The notes below the pieces were generated by a model. It saw only the letters and a list, made by a program, of their open reading frames with translations, had not been told where the DNA came from and did no database searches. From contig CM048840.1 in NCBI GenBank assembly GCA_026545765.1, positions 86,332,877 through 86,396,876 on the forward strand: a stretch of 64,000 nt of DNA. The letters are read 5' to 3'. Positions 1 through 10,547 of this stretch are shown here, one piece after another. A program made the translations under genes and the position numbers. This DNA comes from Plantago major (Eukaryota; Streptophyta; Magnoliopsida; Lamiales; Plantaginaceae). Each line of letters opens with the position of its first letter. Position 1 is the first letter of the stretch.

Positions 1-1130
1 CCTTAACATTCATGTATTATAACCTTAGTTTGTGTTTATTTGTCAGTACGACTTTTAGGCTTCGTCATTTTCTCCATAGGGTTTTAGACTGCTTCAGTGA
101 CCCCGACAAACCTTAATTGGGCTTTTAGGGTTCACCATTTCCTATATAGGATTTTAGAATACTTCAGTTGCCTCGACATGCCCTATACCCCATCCCAAAC
201 CCTAAAGCCTAATGAAGGGTGTAATATATTTTTACTTCTAACCTTGTTAAGTTCTAATGGTAAAGTTTCTATTGAAAAATGGTTAAGGTTTATTTGTAAA
301 ATATTTAAGGTTATTGTATGTTTCTGCTAAGGCTTATATGTAATGACAGAACCTTTACAATGTTACACTTGAACCTTTACCTTTTTGTATAATAACCTTA
401 ATTTGTATTTCATTTGTCAGGGGGTTATGTGGTTCACCATTTTCTCCATAGGATATGCTTCAATGACCCTTATCAACTAATCAAAGAAACCTCAACAACA
501 ACAAGCATAAAACTTACTATACATTAAGAGGAGAAATTTTGAACATGTTCGACAAATTAAGCAACCTAAACATAAATCTTAATCATTACTTATTAAAACC
601 TTAACTATTTTTCACATAAACCTTAACTATTTTAACGAAAATATTAACTACTTGCACAGTATATAGTACTAAACCCAACTACAGACATCGTATAAAGCTC
701 GTACATTTTACGTATAAACCTTTTCCGTCTTTCATATAAACCATAAATGTTTCTCATTAAAACATTAACAATTTCTCACATATTAACATCTTGCATATCA
801 AATAAAAAAAAAAAAACCTTAGCAAACATATACAATAACCTTGATCATGTACTATATAAACCTTTAAGCATTTATGAATAAACCTTAATACTATTTGAAA
901 GTTGCAAATTCATCCCTATCTTTTGTCAAATTCTCCAATAACATACTCTATTCTTTCTAATATTTACCAAATCAAACAAAAAATAAGCATTCTAATCTAA
1001 ATCCACCTAAAAATGTTTTCAATGAAAGCTTAACACCCTTCAAAACAACACAATTAGTAATCAATTCGAGATCAATTCAAAAAATTTAAATCTATTTTTT
1101 TTTTTTTTCAAACTTTCATGCATGAATGGA
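1..1130. repeat. AT-rich repeat region with dispersed AACCTTAA-type motifs
   Basis: No gene is visible. Short motifs of the type ATAAACCTTAA occur many times in direct orientation (about 595-625, 715-740, 840-890) and in inverted form (TTAAGGTTTAT near 284 and 308). A longer imperfect unit containing TTCTCCATAGG and GCTTCAGTGACCC recurs near 65-115, 132-177 and 430-475. Clusters of short direct and inverted motifs are typical of subterminal regions of CACTA-type DNA transposons, but no CACTA terminus or transposase is seen, so this assignment is a guess. A poly-T run lies at about 1095-1110. Confidence 0.4.
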
Positions 1131-1275
1131 GCTTTAAAAGCTCCATCCATGGTCGTCCATGGACGGCCAAAACGCAGCGAGCAAGCTAGCTCCTAGTAGC
1201 AGCGCTCGCTGCTTGTATTTGGCAGCCATGGCTGCTTGGTTGTAAGCAATCATGCCATGGCTGCTGTTCTATTTT
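1130..1275. repeat. Cluster of palindromes and hairpins
   Basis: Several inverted repeats lie close together: GGAGCTTTAAAAGCTCC, CCATGGTCGTCCATGG, GCAGCGAGC paired with GCTCGCTGC about 20 nt later, and GGCAGCCATGGCTGC with a second CCATGGCTGC. They probably mark the end or remnant of a small DNA element. No family is assigned. Confidence 0.4.
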
Positions 1276-1424
1276 TTTTTTAAGAATTCGCGGGTCAACC
1301 CGTGAAACTTATCATATGCTATGATGTAATTGCTTTAAGTCTCTCCGTCTCTCCTAAGTAGACGTCTCTCAGGAGACGAGCTCTCCAATTTTTATGATCC
1401 CTAGGTTTATTTGTACTTAGGTAA

Positions 1425-2300
1425 AAAAAAATTACATTATATTTTAGTGGAAACCCACTCTCCCACTCTAAAAAAATGAATCGCTTTTATGAAATTTTCA
1501 AAATAAGTAGTTTATTTGTTGTATTAGGAAAATAATAACAATAATTTTAATGGCCATAGATATTCGTAAATAAAATTATTAATTAATTTATTTAAAAACT
1601 TGGCACAGGACCAGAAATCTGTACTGAAACTTCAAATCTTTCCAATTAAAGCAACTTATCTCCACGCGGATTTAGTATACCTTTCCATTTTCGTCAGACT
1701 CTAATGCAGCGACACAGTCATGCACAAACTAGGAGTACAATACAAGATTGGACCAATTATCATGGACTTTAGATATCTCTCGGACTCTCACTTCTCACTT
1801 ATTACAGTTTAGGTCACTGGCTCCATTGTCCATTGAGTTTCAAGTCAAGCATCAACCTATACCGCATTACATACACTCTGATGTCAATGGTGGAATCAGG
1901 ATTCGATTGCTTGGGGTAAATTGCGTATACGGGAGATTATTTCAAAGCTTAGCGGGTGAATTCTTAAATTGTCAGTGTCAAATGCACTATAATGTCACGT
2001 ACTCACATGTTAAAATAGGAGTATTCGTTAAAAAAACAATTAAATATATTTTTCGAAAAATATTGTTATAGATTAACAAAAATAGATGGTTAAATATCAG
2101 AAATATAACAAAATACATCGGAGTTTTTTACTTAAACACAAAAACGGAGTGTTTCACATAACTACAAAATAATTCTAAAAACTCATTAAAAAGTCAGGTT
2201 TCTCATAAGTAAATACACATACTAATTACAGGTTGAGTTTTATCTATCGAGAAAGAAAAGTCGAAACTAAATTTGTAACAACTTCCGGTAGGATCTGAAT
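1425..2300. repeat. Non-coding block, copy A (paralogue of 8885-10365)
   Basis: This block aligns collinearly with 8885-10365. Shared stretches include TTTATTTGTTGTAT, TTAATGGCCATA, CTAGGAGTACAATACAAGA, GGACCAATTATCATGGAC and AACTTCCGGTA. Copy A lacks two insertions present in copy B and so serves as the empty site for both. The small ORF over 1748-2071 has no recognisable domain and is not maintained in copy B, so it is not called. Copy B lies upstream of the dirigent gene. Copy A may therefore be the leftover upstream region of a lost tandem duplicate, or both may be copies of an unrecognised repeat. Confidence 0.65.
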
Positions 2301-2408
2301 ATTTCCCACCCATCCAATATTATGTTATTTTGTGAATTTCAAATTAGTCATGTTAAATGTAAACCGCCAACCATAACTTTTTATGAGTAATGAAATGTAA
2401 TGATTACT

Positions 2409-2603
2409 TGTTGAGAAATAATTATAGTGTTATTCTGTATATTCAATTGATAGTACATGGGAGTATATATACAAGTATGAGAGAATATTCTATAGCTTAT
2501 CTACAAGGTATTTGACTACATCTAGAAGAGTAATTACAACAGATAATACTTCATCTAGTACAAGTCTAACGAGATACAAACTCGTGTCCATTTATCTCTA
2601 ACA
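2409..2603 (-). repeat. 3' LTR of the Copia-type remnant
   Basis: On the minus strand it begins TGTTAGAGAT and ends CTCAACA. It aligns with 8574-8757 through shared stretches such as CATGGGAGTATATATA and GGTATTTGACTACATCTAGA. The repeat is about 195 bp. Confidence 0.75.
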
Positions 2604-3243
2604 CTCCCCTTAAATGAACATGAGTTGATGATCGTTGATACTTGATACGTTGTGGGAATACTGCTTCATTAAAAACCTTGCTAAGAAAAACCAATAGGAT
2701 AAAAACATAGTCAAGGGAAAAAGAGTACAGTGCGTATCCATCTCCCCTGATTTATGCATCAGTGTACTTCGAACTGCTGTAAATTCCAATCTTTCAAAAT
2801 AACTTCCCAAATGATTATGTCGGATGTGATGTGATTGATCACATCAAAAACAAATAGAATAAAATAAATCCATAATTATAAAATTCTTCCCTGTTAATCC
2901 GTATGGTAATGGAATCAATAATCAGTTTGTCAAACTCTCAATGAACACAACAATCAACTTGTCAATAGATATGTTATTGGAAAAATCTGGGTTCCAGCTT
3001 TACCCTCCAAAGATGGATTAGATCGTTCGTCTATTGTGATACTCATCAACCATCGATCAATACCAAAACATGGCACTGTAAATCCAACCATCAAACCACT
3101 CGACTAGTAGCGTTGATCTCATGTACATGCAATAGTCAAACAAAAATATTAGTCAAGTAATTCATACTGCAAACCAGTAAAGAATTAATAATATAATTGA
3201 GTTAATAGATTGAAAGTTATAAAAGAAAGTGTGGATAAAGTAG
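2604..3243. other. Internal sequence of the Copia remnant, no coding capacity
   Basis: This sequence lies between the left LTR and the nested Gypsy element. It holds the polypurine tract and the Copia 3'-end signature, then AT-rich sequence with no domain that I can recognise. The other part of the same internal region is 8450-8573. Confidence 0.6.
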
Positions 3244-3958
3244 TGATGTAAGGTAAAAATGGATAAGTCACTAGTTAGTTCGTCGACGCCCTAGATTGAT
3301 GTAGTTCTTGCTCGAACGAAGATATAAGTTAGCGGAAGTCAAATTGTCCATGGTTCAAGTCGCCTTTACTTTGATTAAATTCGTGACTTCGCGAAGGTCG
3401 GAAAGTGTGTGGACGAAAAAGTGGACCTAAACACGTTTGTGGTCCGAGGTTGAGTTCTCGTCCGAGGTTGCGTCTGTCGGTCCGAGGTGGTGTCCGTCGT
3501 TGATCTGTGACAAGAAAATAAGGGGTTAGACCCTTTTGGGCCGGTTTACCTAGGACAACCTGGTACTTAGATTCAACAAGTTAATAAGTCGGTCGACTTT
3601 TCAATCTAGGACTTAAAATCTTCGATAGTAGATTTTCGGAAGTCGTTACTTACCGTTTATGAGGAGTAGATGCCTTGTATTTATAGGCAAATGTTTGTTA
3701 TCATCCTCTCTTGGATGAGTGCCAAGTGTACGGTCCGGATTCGTCCATGCTAAAAGTTGGGCTCATGGGCCCTTAATGGACTTGGCCCATTTAAGTAGAT
3801 GAGGCTTGGATTGTAGTCCAAAGGTCGAAGTATTAGAGGGTCGGCCTCTTGATTTTGGTGTAGTCGGACCTTTAACTTTGGTGAGGTCGAGCTCCCTTGA
3901 TAGCATTGTCCCGATATGATTAAGTCTTCTTAGTTCGGGAGTAGGACTTAAAGGTACA
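3244..3958 (-). repeat. 3' LTR of the Gypsy gag-protease element
   Basis: It aligns with 7719-8444 nearly base for base, from TGATGTA(A/G)GGTAAAAATG to GACTTAAAGGTACA. The sequence right after its inner end repeats a short motif (GATAGCATTGTC) found 60 bp earlier, which may mark a deletion by microhomology that removed the usual polypurine tract. Confidence 0.85.
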
Positions 3959-4109
3959 TGATAGCATTGTCGCTCAAGTCTTGATGTATGGGCTAGAGCT
4001 TTCGGCCCATGGGCCCGGTTGAACCGGCCCATTTTACTTCTATATAAATGGGTTTTTACCCCACATCTTCACCCAGCCTTTTGATGATTGGACCGAGATT
4101 GAAGGAAAA

Positions 4110-4350
4110 GAAAAGGGCAGACCGACATTGAAGAAGCAAAATCGAGAAGAAGCAGACCGACATTGAAGAAGCGAAATTGAGAAGAAGCAGACCGACATTG
4201 AAGCAGACCGACATTGAAGAAGCGAAATTGAGAAGAAGCAGACCGACATTGAAGAAGCGAAATTGAGAAGAAGCAGACCAACATTGAAATAAAAGACCGA
4301 CATTGAAGAAGCGAAATTGAGAAGAAGCAGACCAACATATTGAGAAGAAG
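4110..4350 (-). repeat. Minisatellite of 35-bp units inside the Gypsy element
   Basis: About six imperfect copies of a 35-bp unit containing GACCGACATTGAAGAAG and CGAAATTGAGAAGAAGCA lie in tandem. Some copies are shortened. The unit length is not a multiple of three, so the repeat is open in several frames. The ORFs seen there are products of the repeat, not genes. Confidence 0.85.
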
Positions 4351-4529
4351 CATAGCGGGAAGAGAAGAAGCAAACTTGAAGACGGAAGAAAGCTGGACCG
4401 AGAAGAAGCAGGTAGACCAGCGGAAGAAGAAGAAAACAGACCGGCGAAAGAAGCGATACCAATTTGGACCGAGAGAAGCTTCTGATCGGTACTATTCCGA
4501 GTTACTGTTCATCTTTTTTTTTTTTTTTT

Positions 4530-6125
4530 TTAATAACACTGTATGCTCCATCTATGCTCCATCTTTCTCTTTAAACCTGATTTTATATTATCATCGTTTT
4601 TCTCTGGAACCATTTTCAACCAGTTAATTCCTTTCCCGGGAGGTCTTTCTCGCCTCTTCCTTCGGCTTTCTTGTTGGATAAAGAGGCACTGTTTCTTTGT
4701 TCTCCGGTCATCTTCTTCTCTCCTTATATCATGTTCACTCCTAAAAGGTCGCGACGCCCTTCTAGTAGAGAGAGTGTAGCATTCCCATGCTCTTCTCCGA
4801 TCTCCACTAAGGGATCCGATGCCTGCTGCGGTGGGAAATTTCATCCTTAGGTGGAAGGTTGACACCACTACTTTGAATTGATTTAGAGCCGGTCTCCCCA
4901 TAATTATGTTGTATTCGCAACCTGCCTCTGTAACAACAAAAGGGACTTGGTGAGTAACCCTGAGTGGAGCTTTTCCCATGGAAACCGAGAGATACAGGAT
5001 TCCTCTTGGTCTGATCCGGTTTCCTCCAAAGCCAACGAGGTCCGTTGTCACCGGTAACAATCCTCTTAAACTCATTTCCATTTTTCGGACAGTGCTCATG
5101 AAGAGGATGTTAGAGGAGGCACCGGTATCGATTAATACCTTTGTGATCTCATAACCTGCTATGTCCATTTCCACCACCAAGGGGACATCCGGGTCATGGA
5201 CCAATCCTTCTCCCTTGCATGGAGGGGGTGCTTCAGATTCGTCAAAGGTGATCACGTTGGTGCCGGGAGCCACCATATTGACGGATTTCTCATCCGAATT
5301 TCTCAGTGATCTTGCCATGGCTTCTCGAGCATTCCTATTGTCTCCTCCAGTAGGTCCTCCGGCAATGCTAAGTATTCTCCCAAAACGGACTGGGTTATCA
5401 TCTACGTAAGCCGGTTGAGTTTCGATGTATGCTACCCTCCCATTCTCTCGTGCCGGACTTGGGGATCTCCTAGCCTCTCGGCGTCCTCTCGGGCTCGGTG
5501 GTCCGGGTAACACTGATTGTCTTCTTGGGCTGAACGAGCGTCTCTTGATCGGAGCGGGCCTTTCACCTCTGTTATGCCTAGGGCTAGACCCTCTGGGAGG
5601 AGAACGACGGGGAGATGCATTTCTCCGGTCCCTTGCACCACGTGGCTCATTGGACTGGTACCTTCGTCCGGCTTCGCGTTGGTCGGTGCCCTCGGGCTTC
5701 CTCATGATGTATTCTTGCAAATATCCCATTTCGATCAACCTCTGGATTTCCTGCCTGAGGTGCGTGCATTTTCCGGTGGAGTGTCCCGTCTGTTGGTGGA
5801 AGTGACAGTACTCGTTCGAGTTCCTGGTGAACCTGGTTTCCCTGTGCTTGGGGGGCCATTGGATTGGGAAGCCTTGACTTTGCATGATGGTCAAGATTTG
5901 TTCCTTGGGGGCTTTTAGGTCAGCGTAGTTTATGTAAACTTTTCGGGGAGATCTTCTTCTTTCCTCAACCCTTCCTCTTCTATCACCTTTTCGCTTTTTC
6001 TCGAAATGTTGGTTTCCCAACCTTGTGTTATCTGGTACTGGTTTTGCCTTCTTGACCTCGGCTCTCACTACCATTTTGTCGAGGGTTTCGTGTGTGCTCA
6101 AGAATTTTTTGATTACTTCATTCAA
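4530..6125 (-). CDS. Gag C-terminus plus aspartic protease of a Gypsy element
   Basis: The open stretch encodes 531 residues. A zinc-knuckle-like motif, YCHFHQQTGHSTGKC, lies near residue 107 and is followed by a long basic Arg/Pro/Ser-rich linker. A retropepsin domain near residues 325-450 has the catalytic DTGASSN motif, then a flap region, and ILG-type strands ending IIMGRPALNQF. The last 80 residues are basic and unrelated to reverse transcriptase, which should follow in a complete element. The first Met is not the true start, because the gag capsid domain lies upstream in other frames. The Gag part packages element RNA and the protease cleaves the polyprotein in cytoplasmic particles. 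Many antisense ORFs overlap this gene and are shadows. Confidence 0.8.
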   Translation of the reverse strand: MNEVIKKFLSTHETLDKMVVRAEVKKAKPVPDNTRLGNQHFEKKRKGDRRGRVEERRRSPRKVYINYADLKAPKEQILTIMQSQGFPIQWPPKHRETRFTRNSNEYCHFHQQTGHSTGKCTHLRQEIQRLIEMGYLQEYIMRKPEGTDQREAGRRYQSNEPRGARDRRNASPRRSPPRGSSPRHNRGERPAPIKRRSFSPRRQSVLPGPPSPRGRREARRSPSPARENGRVAYIETQPAYVDDNPVRFGRILSIAGGPTGGDNRNAREAMARSLRNSDEKSVNMVAPGTNVITFDESEAPPPCKGEGLVHDPDVPLVVEMDIAGYEITKVLIDTGASSNILFMSTVRKMEMSLRGLLPVTTDLVGFGGNRIRPRGILYLSVSMGKAPLRVTHQVPFVVTEAGCEYNIIMGRPALNQFKVVVSTFHLRMKFPTAAGIGSLSGDRRRAWECYTLSTRRASRPFRSEHDIRREEDDRRTKKQCLFIQQESRRKRRERPPGKGINWLKMVPEKNDDNIKSGLKRKMEHRWSIQCY

Positions 6126-7678
6126 CTCTAGTTCAGTGGTTATTCCTGCATCAACAATCGTGTAGCGGAATGAAGCGTGTTGGTGTTCTCTCCCATGTGG
6201 AATACTCGATCTTTGATGGGGTGTGACTCAACGAGGACAACTACTTGTTCAAACCTTTTGACAAACGATCTCAAGCTTTGATGTTCCTTTTGCACAATTT
6301 CTGCCAGTGGTATCGGACGAAATTTATTTGAGGAAGTTCTCGAATCGCAGAGTGAATTTGGCGATCATCTGGTCCCAGGATGTTATAGTGTTGGGTTGGA
6401 GGTGCTTCCACCAAGTCATGGCGGGTCCGTAGAGGGTGTTGGGAAATAACTATGCCTTTACATTGTCCGGTACTCCCATGCCTCCCAGGGATGCCTCAAA
6501 ACGAATTCGGTGATCTATTGGGCATGTGATTCCCTCATACGTTTCCTTAGAACTCGGGGCACTCCTCCCCGGAGGGAGTTCGGTGTCCCTCATAGCTTGG
6601 CAAAGAGGATTCAGGCTCCTTCCATATTTCATGATATCTCTTGCATGGGTAAGTGTTTCTAGCTTTGACCGTTCCAATTCTAGGGCAGCTTCATGGATCC
6701 TAACTTGTTCTTTAATTTGTTCGGTTTCATCCATGTGCCTGTCCCCCCTGTGAGTCCTGGCAGACCTTGACCTGGTTCGGTTTCGATGATGTCCCTTCCC
6801 CTATCTCGGCTTCCCCTCCTGTTGTCTCGATAATCATCATTCCTAGTCATTCTGGTTGGCGACTGTATTCTTTCATTACGGAATCGTCCATGGCGGGGAT
6901 GGTTTTGGGGTGGTGTGTCACCTCGGTACCCGTTGAGAGTTTCATCTTCCTCGTCATATTGCTCCCCGTGGTCCCTTCTCCCGTCATCTTGACGTTGCCA
7001 ATTTCGCACGGTGGTTCGAGAAGGAGTTGGGTCACGACGTGTTCTCTCGTCGACTCCCATGTTCTCCTCTCTACATGTCCTCCGATTGTTTCTCGAGTGC
7101 AAATTACTCCGAGCCCGGCGATTTAGCATGTTTCGTAAGTCTCCCGGGGCTCTACGACTTGAGGCTCTTAGACTTTTGGACCGATCGGTATTTCGAGAGT
7201 TCGGGGGTCCTCTGGATTCCACCACATGATCTGTTGTTACTTGTGGTTGATTCTGGATCTGTAATACGGGAGCACTTCTTCGTGGTACGTTGTTAGAGTT
7301 GTCTGGGAGGTTCACGCCTGGCCCTAATTGAGGTTGGGTCCTTAGTAACAGGGCGGCTTGCAAAAGTTGAATTTGAGCTTCATTGTATCCGGCCAGTAGA
7401 CCGTCGGCAGTGACCTGAGGTATAACAGTCATTGCGTCTACGGGTGCCGGAGTTGGTGGATTGGGAGGGCGTTGCTGTCCCGTTCGTCGTTCCGTGGTGG
7501 AAAGAGAAGCTTCGAGGCCATCCCTATCATCATGTTCATTGATCCGTTGATTTCCTGTGAAAGGATTGACTTCCCGTGGGATGCGGTTGCGGACTTGACT
7601 TCGGGGCCCAACATCAGAAGTTGTTGATCTAAGGATTACTGGAGCTGTCCTTCTAGTACATCTTCTAGCTGGAGCCAT
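6126..7678 (-). pseudogene. Broken gag N-terminal and capsid region of the same Gypsy element
   Basis: From 7678 down to 6680 the frame is open for 332 residues, starting MAPARRCTRRTAP and rich in Arg, Asn and Gln, as in the N-terminus of plant Gypsy Gag. The frame then shifts near 6700 into a stretch containing FEASLGGMGVPDNVKA, which is stopped by TAG near 6448. Beyond the stop the translation reads on with W and SWD motifs of the retrotransposon Gag capsid domain, broken by further stops before the open 4530-6125 stretch. The start lies 40 bp inside the primer-binding site, as expected. The gene cannot give a full Gag without correction. Confidence 0.75.
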
Positions 7679-7697
7679 GGCTTTTTGTACTAAGTGA

Positions 7698-7715
7698 TTC
7701 CCACAGACGGCGCCA
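7698..7715 (-). other. Primer-binding site of the Gypsy element
   Basis: On the minus strand this reads TGGCGCCGTCTGTGGGAA, 3 nt inside the 5' LTR. The first nine bases can pair with the 3' end of plant tRNA-Asp (…GGCGCCA). The form with CTGTGGG is familiar from Tat/Retand-type elements. It fixes the element's orientation as minus. Confidence 0.8.
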
Positions 7716-7718
7716 ATA

Positions 7719-8444
7719 TGATGTAGGGTAAAAATGTATAAGTCACTAGTTAGTTAGTTCGTCGACGACCAAGATTGATGTAGTTCTTGCTCGAACGACG
7801 ATATAAGTTAGCGGAAGTCAAATTGTCCTTGGTTCAAGTCGCCTTTACTTTGATTAAATTCGTGACTTCGCGAAGGTCGGAAAGTGTGTGGACGAAAAAG
7901 TGGACCTAGACACGTTTGTGGTCCGAGGTTGAGTCCGTCGGTCCTCCGTTGCGTCTGTCGGTCCTCGGTGGTGTCCGTCGTTGATCTGTGACAAGAAAAT
8001 AAGGGGTTAGACCCTTTTGGGCCTGTTTGCCTAGGACAACCCGGTACTTAGATTCAACTAGTTAATAAGTCGGTCGACTTCTCAATCTAGAACTTAAAAA
8101 CTTCGATAGTAGATTTTCGGAAGTCGTTACTTACCATTTATGAGGAGTATAGGCCTTGTATCTATAGGCAAATGTTTGTTATCATCCTCTCTTGGATGAG
8201 TGCCAAGTGTACGGTCCGGATTCGTCCATGCTAGAAGTTGGGCTCATGGGCCCTTAATGGACTTGGCCCATTTAAGTAGATGAGGCTTGGATTGTAGTCC
8301 AAAGGTCGAAGTATTAGAGGGTCGGCCTCTTGATTTTGGTGTAGTCGGACCTTTAACTTTGGTGAGGTCGAACTCCCTTGATAGCAATGTCCTGATATGA
8401 TTAAGTCTTCTTAGTTCGGGAGTAGGACTTAAAGGTACATATCA
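7719..8444 (-). repeat. 5' LTR of the Gypsy gag-protease element
   Basis: This is the partner of 3244-3958. A TATA-like stretch reads on the minus strand near 8155-8170 (CTATAGATACAAGG). The outer end reads TACATATCA and is followed by the duplication AGTAG. Confidence 0.85.
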
Positions 8445-8573
8445 AGTAGTATGTCGATGTCATGATCTCATGCAGTTATTAATCAATTCCTCATCTGGGT
8501 GTCCTCCGTATTTTTTAGAAGATTTATCCACTTATTATTCCTTTAGTTCAAGACGAGAGATGGATGAGAATTT

Positions 8574-8757
8574 TGGGTTGAGCACTATATTATATAGTGT
8601 TATTTTGTATATTCAACTGATATAATACATGGGAGTATATATATAAGTATGAGAGAATCTTATAGAGCTTATCTATAAGGTATTTGACTACATCTAGAAC
8701 AGATAATATTTCATCAAGTATAACGAGATACAAAGTCGTGTAAATTCATCTCTAACA
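8574..8757 (-). repeat. 5' LTR of the Copia-type remnant
   Basis: This is the partner of 2409-2603, ending CATCTCTAACA and followed by the duplication TTACT. Its inner end (GGGTTGAG) has lost the TGTTGAG form and no tRNA-Met primer site follows, so the 5' internal junction is decayed. Confidence 0.7.
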
Positions 8758-9152
8758 TTACTTGTATTGTATAGATAGTAAAGGTAGTATGAAACTAGAT
8801 GGGTAGGAGGACTGTTATTAGGGTGAGCAGGACGTGGACCGCAAATGGCCTCCAATTTTCACATTCCATAGGTTTTCTTGTCATATGGTTTTAAAAAAAT
8901 TGAAATTATATTTTAGGGGAACCCAAACTGAAAAATTGACTCACTGATTGTGAAACTTTAAAATTAAGTGATTTATTTGTTGTATAAGGAAAATAAGAAC
9001 AATCAATTTTAATGGCCATAAATATTCATTAATATTTATTTATTAGGCATCAGAACAGAAATCTGAAGTGAAACTGAAGATCTTTTCAATTAAATCACTT
9101 TACCACGGCGGATCGAGTATCCCTTTCCGTTTCCGTCAGACTCTGATGGAGT

Positions 9153-9453
9153 CAGGGTCAGGCTTGAGCCCATATGGTATGTTCACCCGCATAGGACTCA
9201 ACAGTTTAAAGGACTCCAAATTCGATATCATTTTACTAATTATAAGAGGGTATTGAAAACATAAAGAGTTTTATGGTTTTGCTTGAAATAAAACTTCAGG
9301 TGTTACATTTTTAAATTGATATATTACGGTATTTTTTTTTTAGTTAAATCATTTCAACATTATATACAAACATAATTTCTTTTATCGTTATTTGTTATTT
9401 GAGGTCTATTGTAAAAAATTTGAATTGTACCTCTAAATTTTTTGCACGCCCTG
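9153..9453. mobile_element. hAT-type MITE (inferred from empty site)
   Basis: This 301-bp stretch is absent from the paralogous block at the matching point near 1705. It starts CAGGGTCAGGC and ends GCACGCCCTG, giving short inverted termini CAGGG. The flanking octamers GATGGAGT and AATGGAGC match at 6 of 8 positions, compatible with an old 8-bp hAT duplication. It has no coding capacity. Confidence 0.6.
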
Positions 9454-9782
9454 AATGGAGCCAAACAGTCACAGACTAGGAGTACAATACAAGAATGGAC
9501 CAATTATCATGGACTTTATAGATATATCTCTCAGGCTTTCACTTATTACAGTTCAGGTCACTAGCTCCATTAAGTTTCAGCCCTACATAAATGCTTATAA
9601 GTCAAGCATCAACCTGTACCACAATAAGTATACACTCCGATGTCATGGCGGAATCAGGTTTCGGTGTTTGAGGGCTAAATTGTATATACGAAAGATTATT
9701 TTCAAGGTTAGGGAGCGAATTCTTAAATAATCTAAAACTAATGAGAAAGCACGAGCGCAGTGTGTGCTAAATGTCACGTGTT

Positions 9783-10065
9783 TTTTTTTGACGAAGTAAA
9801 AATTTATTCATAAAAGAATAGAACATCAGGAATGTTCTACCAGTAGCAGTACAGATAATCAGAACCAACAAAACAGAGAAAATATAATGGAGCAAAGCAA
9901 GGCCACAACACTCAGCAGTACAGACACAGCTCAGATAACCCAGCAGAACTACATTCCAATATACAAGATGAAGCCAAAGAGAAAACCGAGACATACACAA
10001 CTAAACTCAACCAGAAACTCCATCCCGGACCAAGCCGTGCAAACACACTCGGCCCCCTTCGTCTA
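9783..10065 (-). mobile_element. 5'-truncated LINE (L1-type) 3' tail
   Basis: A 283-bp insertion relative to copy A near 2000. It starts with poly-T, the poly-A tail on the minus strand. On the minus strand it ends with AATAAATTTTTACTTCGTC followed by A residues, a common end of plant L1 elements. It is flanked by the 5-bp repeat GTGTT (9778-9782 and 10066-10070). Only the 3' untranslated part and perhaps the last few codons are present. Confidence 0.7.
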
Positions 10066-10512
10066 GTGTTAAAATATGAGTCTTTGTTAGAAAATTAAAA
10101 CGATTAAATATACTTTCTGAAAAATGATCTTATAAATTAACAAAAATAGATGGATAAACATCAGAAATATAGCAAAATACATCGATTTTTTTTACTTAAA
10201 TTAAAACATCGATGTTTTAATAACTACAAAAATTGTTAAAACTTATTATAAAAAGTCTGGTTTCTCATAATTAAGTGAATACAAATACCATTTATGTGTG
10301 TGTGTTGGGTTTTATCTAACAAGAAAATGAAAGAAAAGTCGAAATTAAATTTGCAGCAACTTCCGGTAAAAAATTACAACTATACAATAACACAACAACA
10401 ATTACTATATATTCTCTTAAGCATTTGACAACTTTAAGGAGGTAAAATCTAAAATTCATTAAAGGGTAAAGTGGTTTATTCATTTGAAAACAAACTTGAG
10501 CAACTTCCTCTT

Positions 10513-10518
<6 letters not shown>

Positions 10519-10546
<28 letters not shown>
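10519..10546. repeat. (TA)n microsatellite
   Basis: About 14 uninterrupted TA units, roughly 230 bp before the dirigent start codon. Its length is likely to vary between individuals. Confidence 0.9.

Positions 10547-10547
<1 letters not shown>

Larger units (their letters stand above)
3244..8444 (-). mobile_element. Non-autonomous Gypsy element with gag-protease only (TR-GAG-like)
   Basis: Two LTRs of about 0.72 kb (3244-3958 and 7719-8444) enclose a gag-protease region on the minus strand. The 5-bp duplication AGTAG lies at 3239-3243 and 8445-8449. The primer-binding site lies just inside the right LTR, so the right LTR is the 5' LTR. After the protease the coding region stops. Reverse transcriptase, RNase H and integrase are absent, and the space up to the 3' LTR holds an A-rich run (T-rich on +, 4512-4530) and a 35-bp minisatellite. 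The PBS and gag style suggest the Tat/Retand side of the Gypsy superfamily. Mobilisation would have needed pol proteins in trans. Confidence 0.85.
2409..8757 (-). mobile_element. Short Copia-type LTR element remnant, split by a Gypsy element
   Basis: Two related terminal repeats (2409-2603 and about 8574-8757) are flanked by the 5-bp duplication TTACT (2404-2408 and 8758-8762). Just inside the left LTR lies a polypyrimidine run that reads AAGGGGAG on the minus strand, a polypurine tract in the position expected of a minus-strand element. The adjacent 2610-2810 region contains the CTCTTTTTCCC...TTGGTTTTTC...AAGGTTTTTAATGA signature common just before the 3' LTR of plant Copia elements. No reverse transcriptase, integrase or standard tRNA-Met binding site remains. 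The original element without the insert was only about 1.1 kb, a deletion derivative or TRIM-like form. Confidence 0.75.
8885..10365. repeat. Non-coding block, copy B, upstream of the dirigent gene
   Basis: Collinear with 1425-2300, but longer because of two insertions (9153-9453 and 9783-10065). It ends about 270 bp before the TATA-like box of the dirigent gene, so it forms the distal upstream region of that gene. The ORF over 9455-9730 is not kept in copy A and is not called. Confidence 0.65.

Noticed and set aside
180..215. AAACCCTAA-like words suggesting telomeric repeat
   Set aside because: Only isolated matches; there is no tandem TTTAGGG array.
4110..4350. CRISPR-like repeat array
   Set aside because: Units are contiguous without unique spacers, and the organism is a plant.
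4056..4462. Cys/Ser-rich ORFs of 94-140 codons in three frames
   Set aside because: They are read from the 35-bp minisatellite in different frames; none has an independent coding signal.
5161..5918. Plus-strand ORFs of 82-133 codons
   Set aside because: They are antisense shadows of the GC-richer gag-protease gene on the minus strand.
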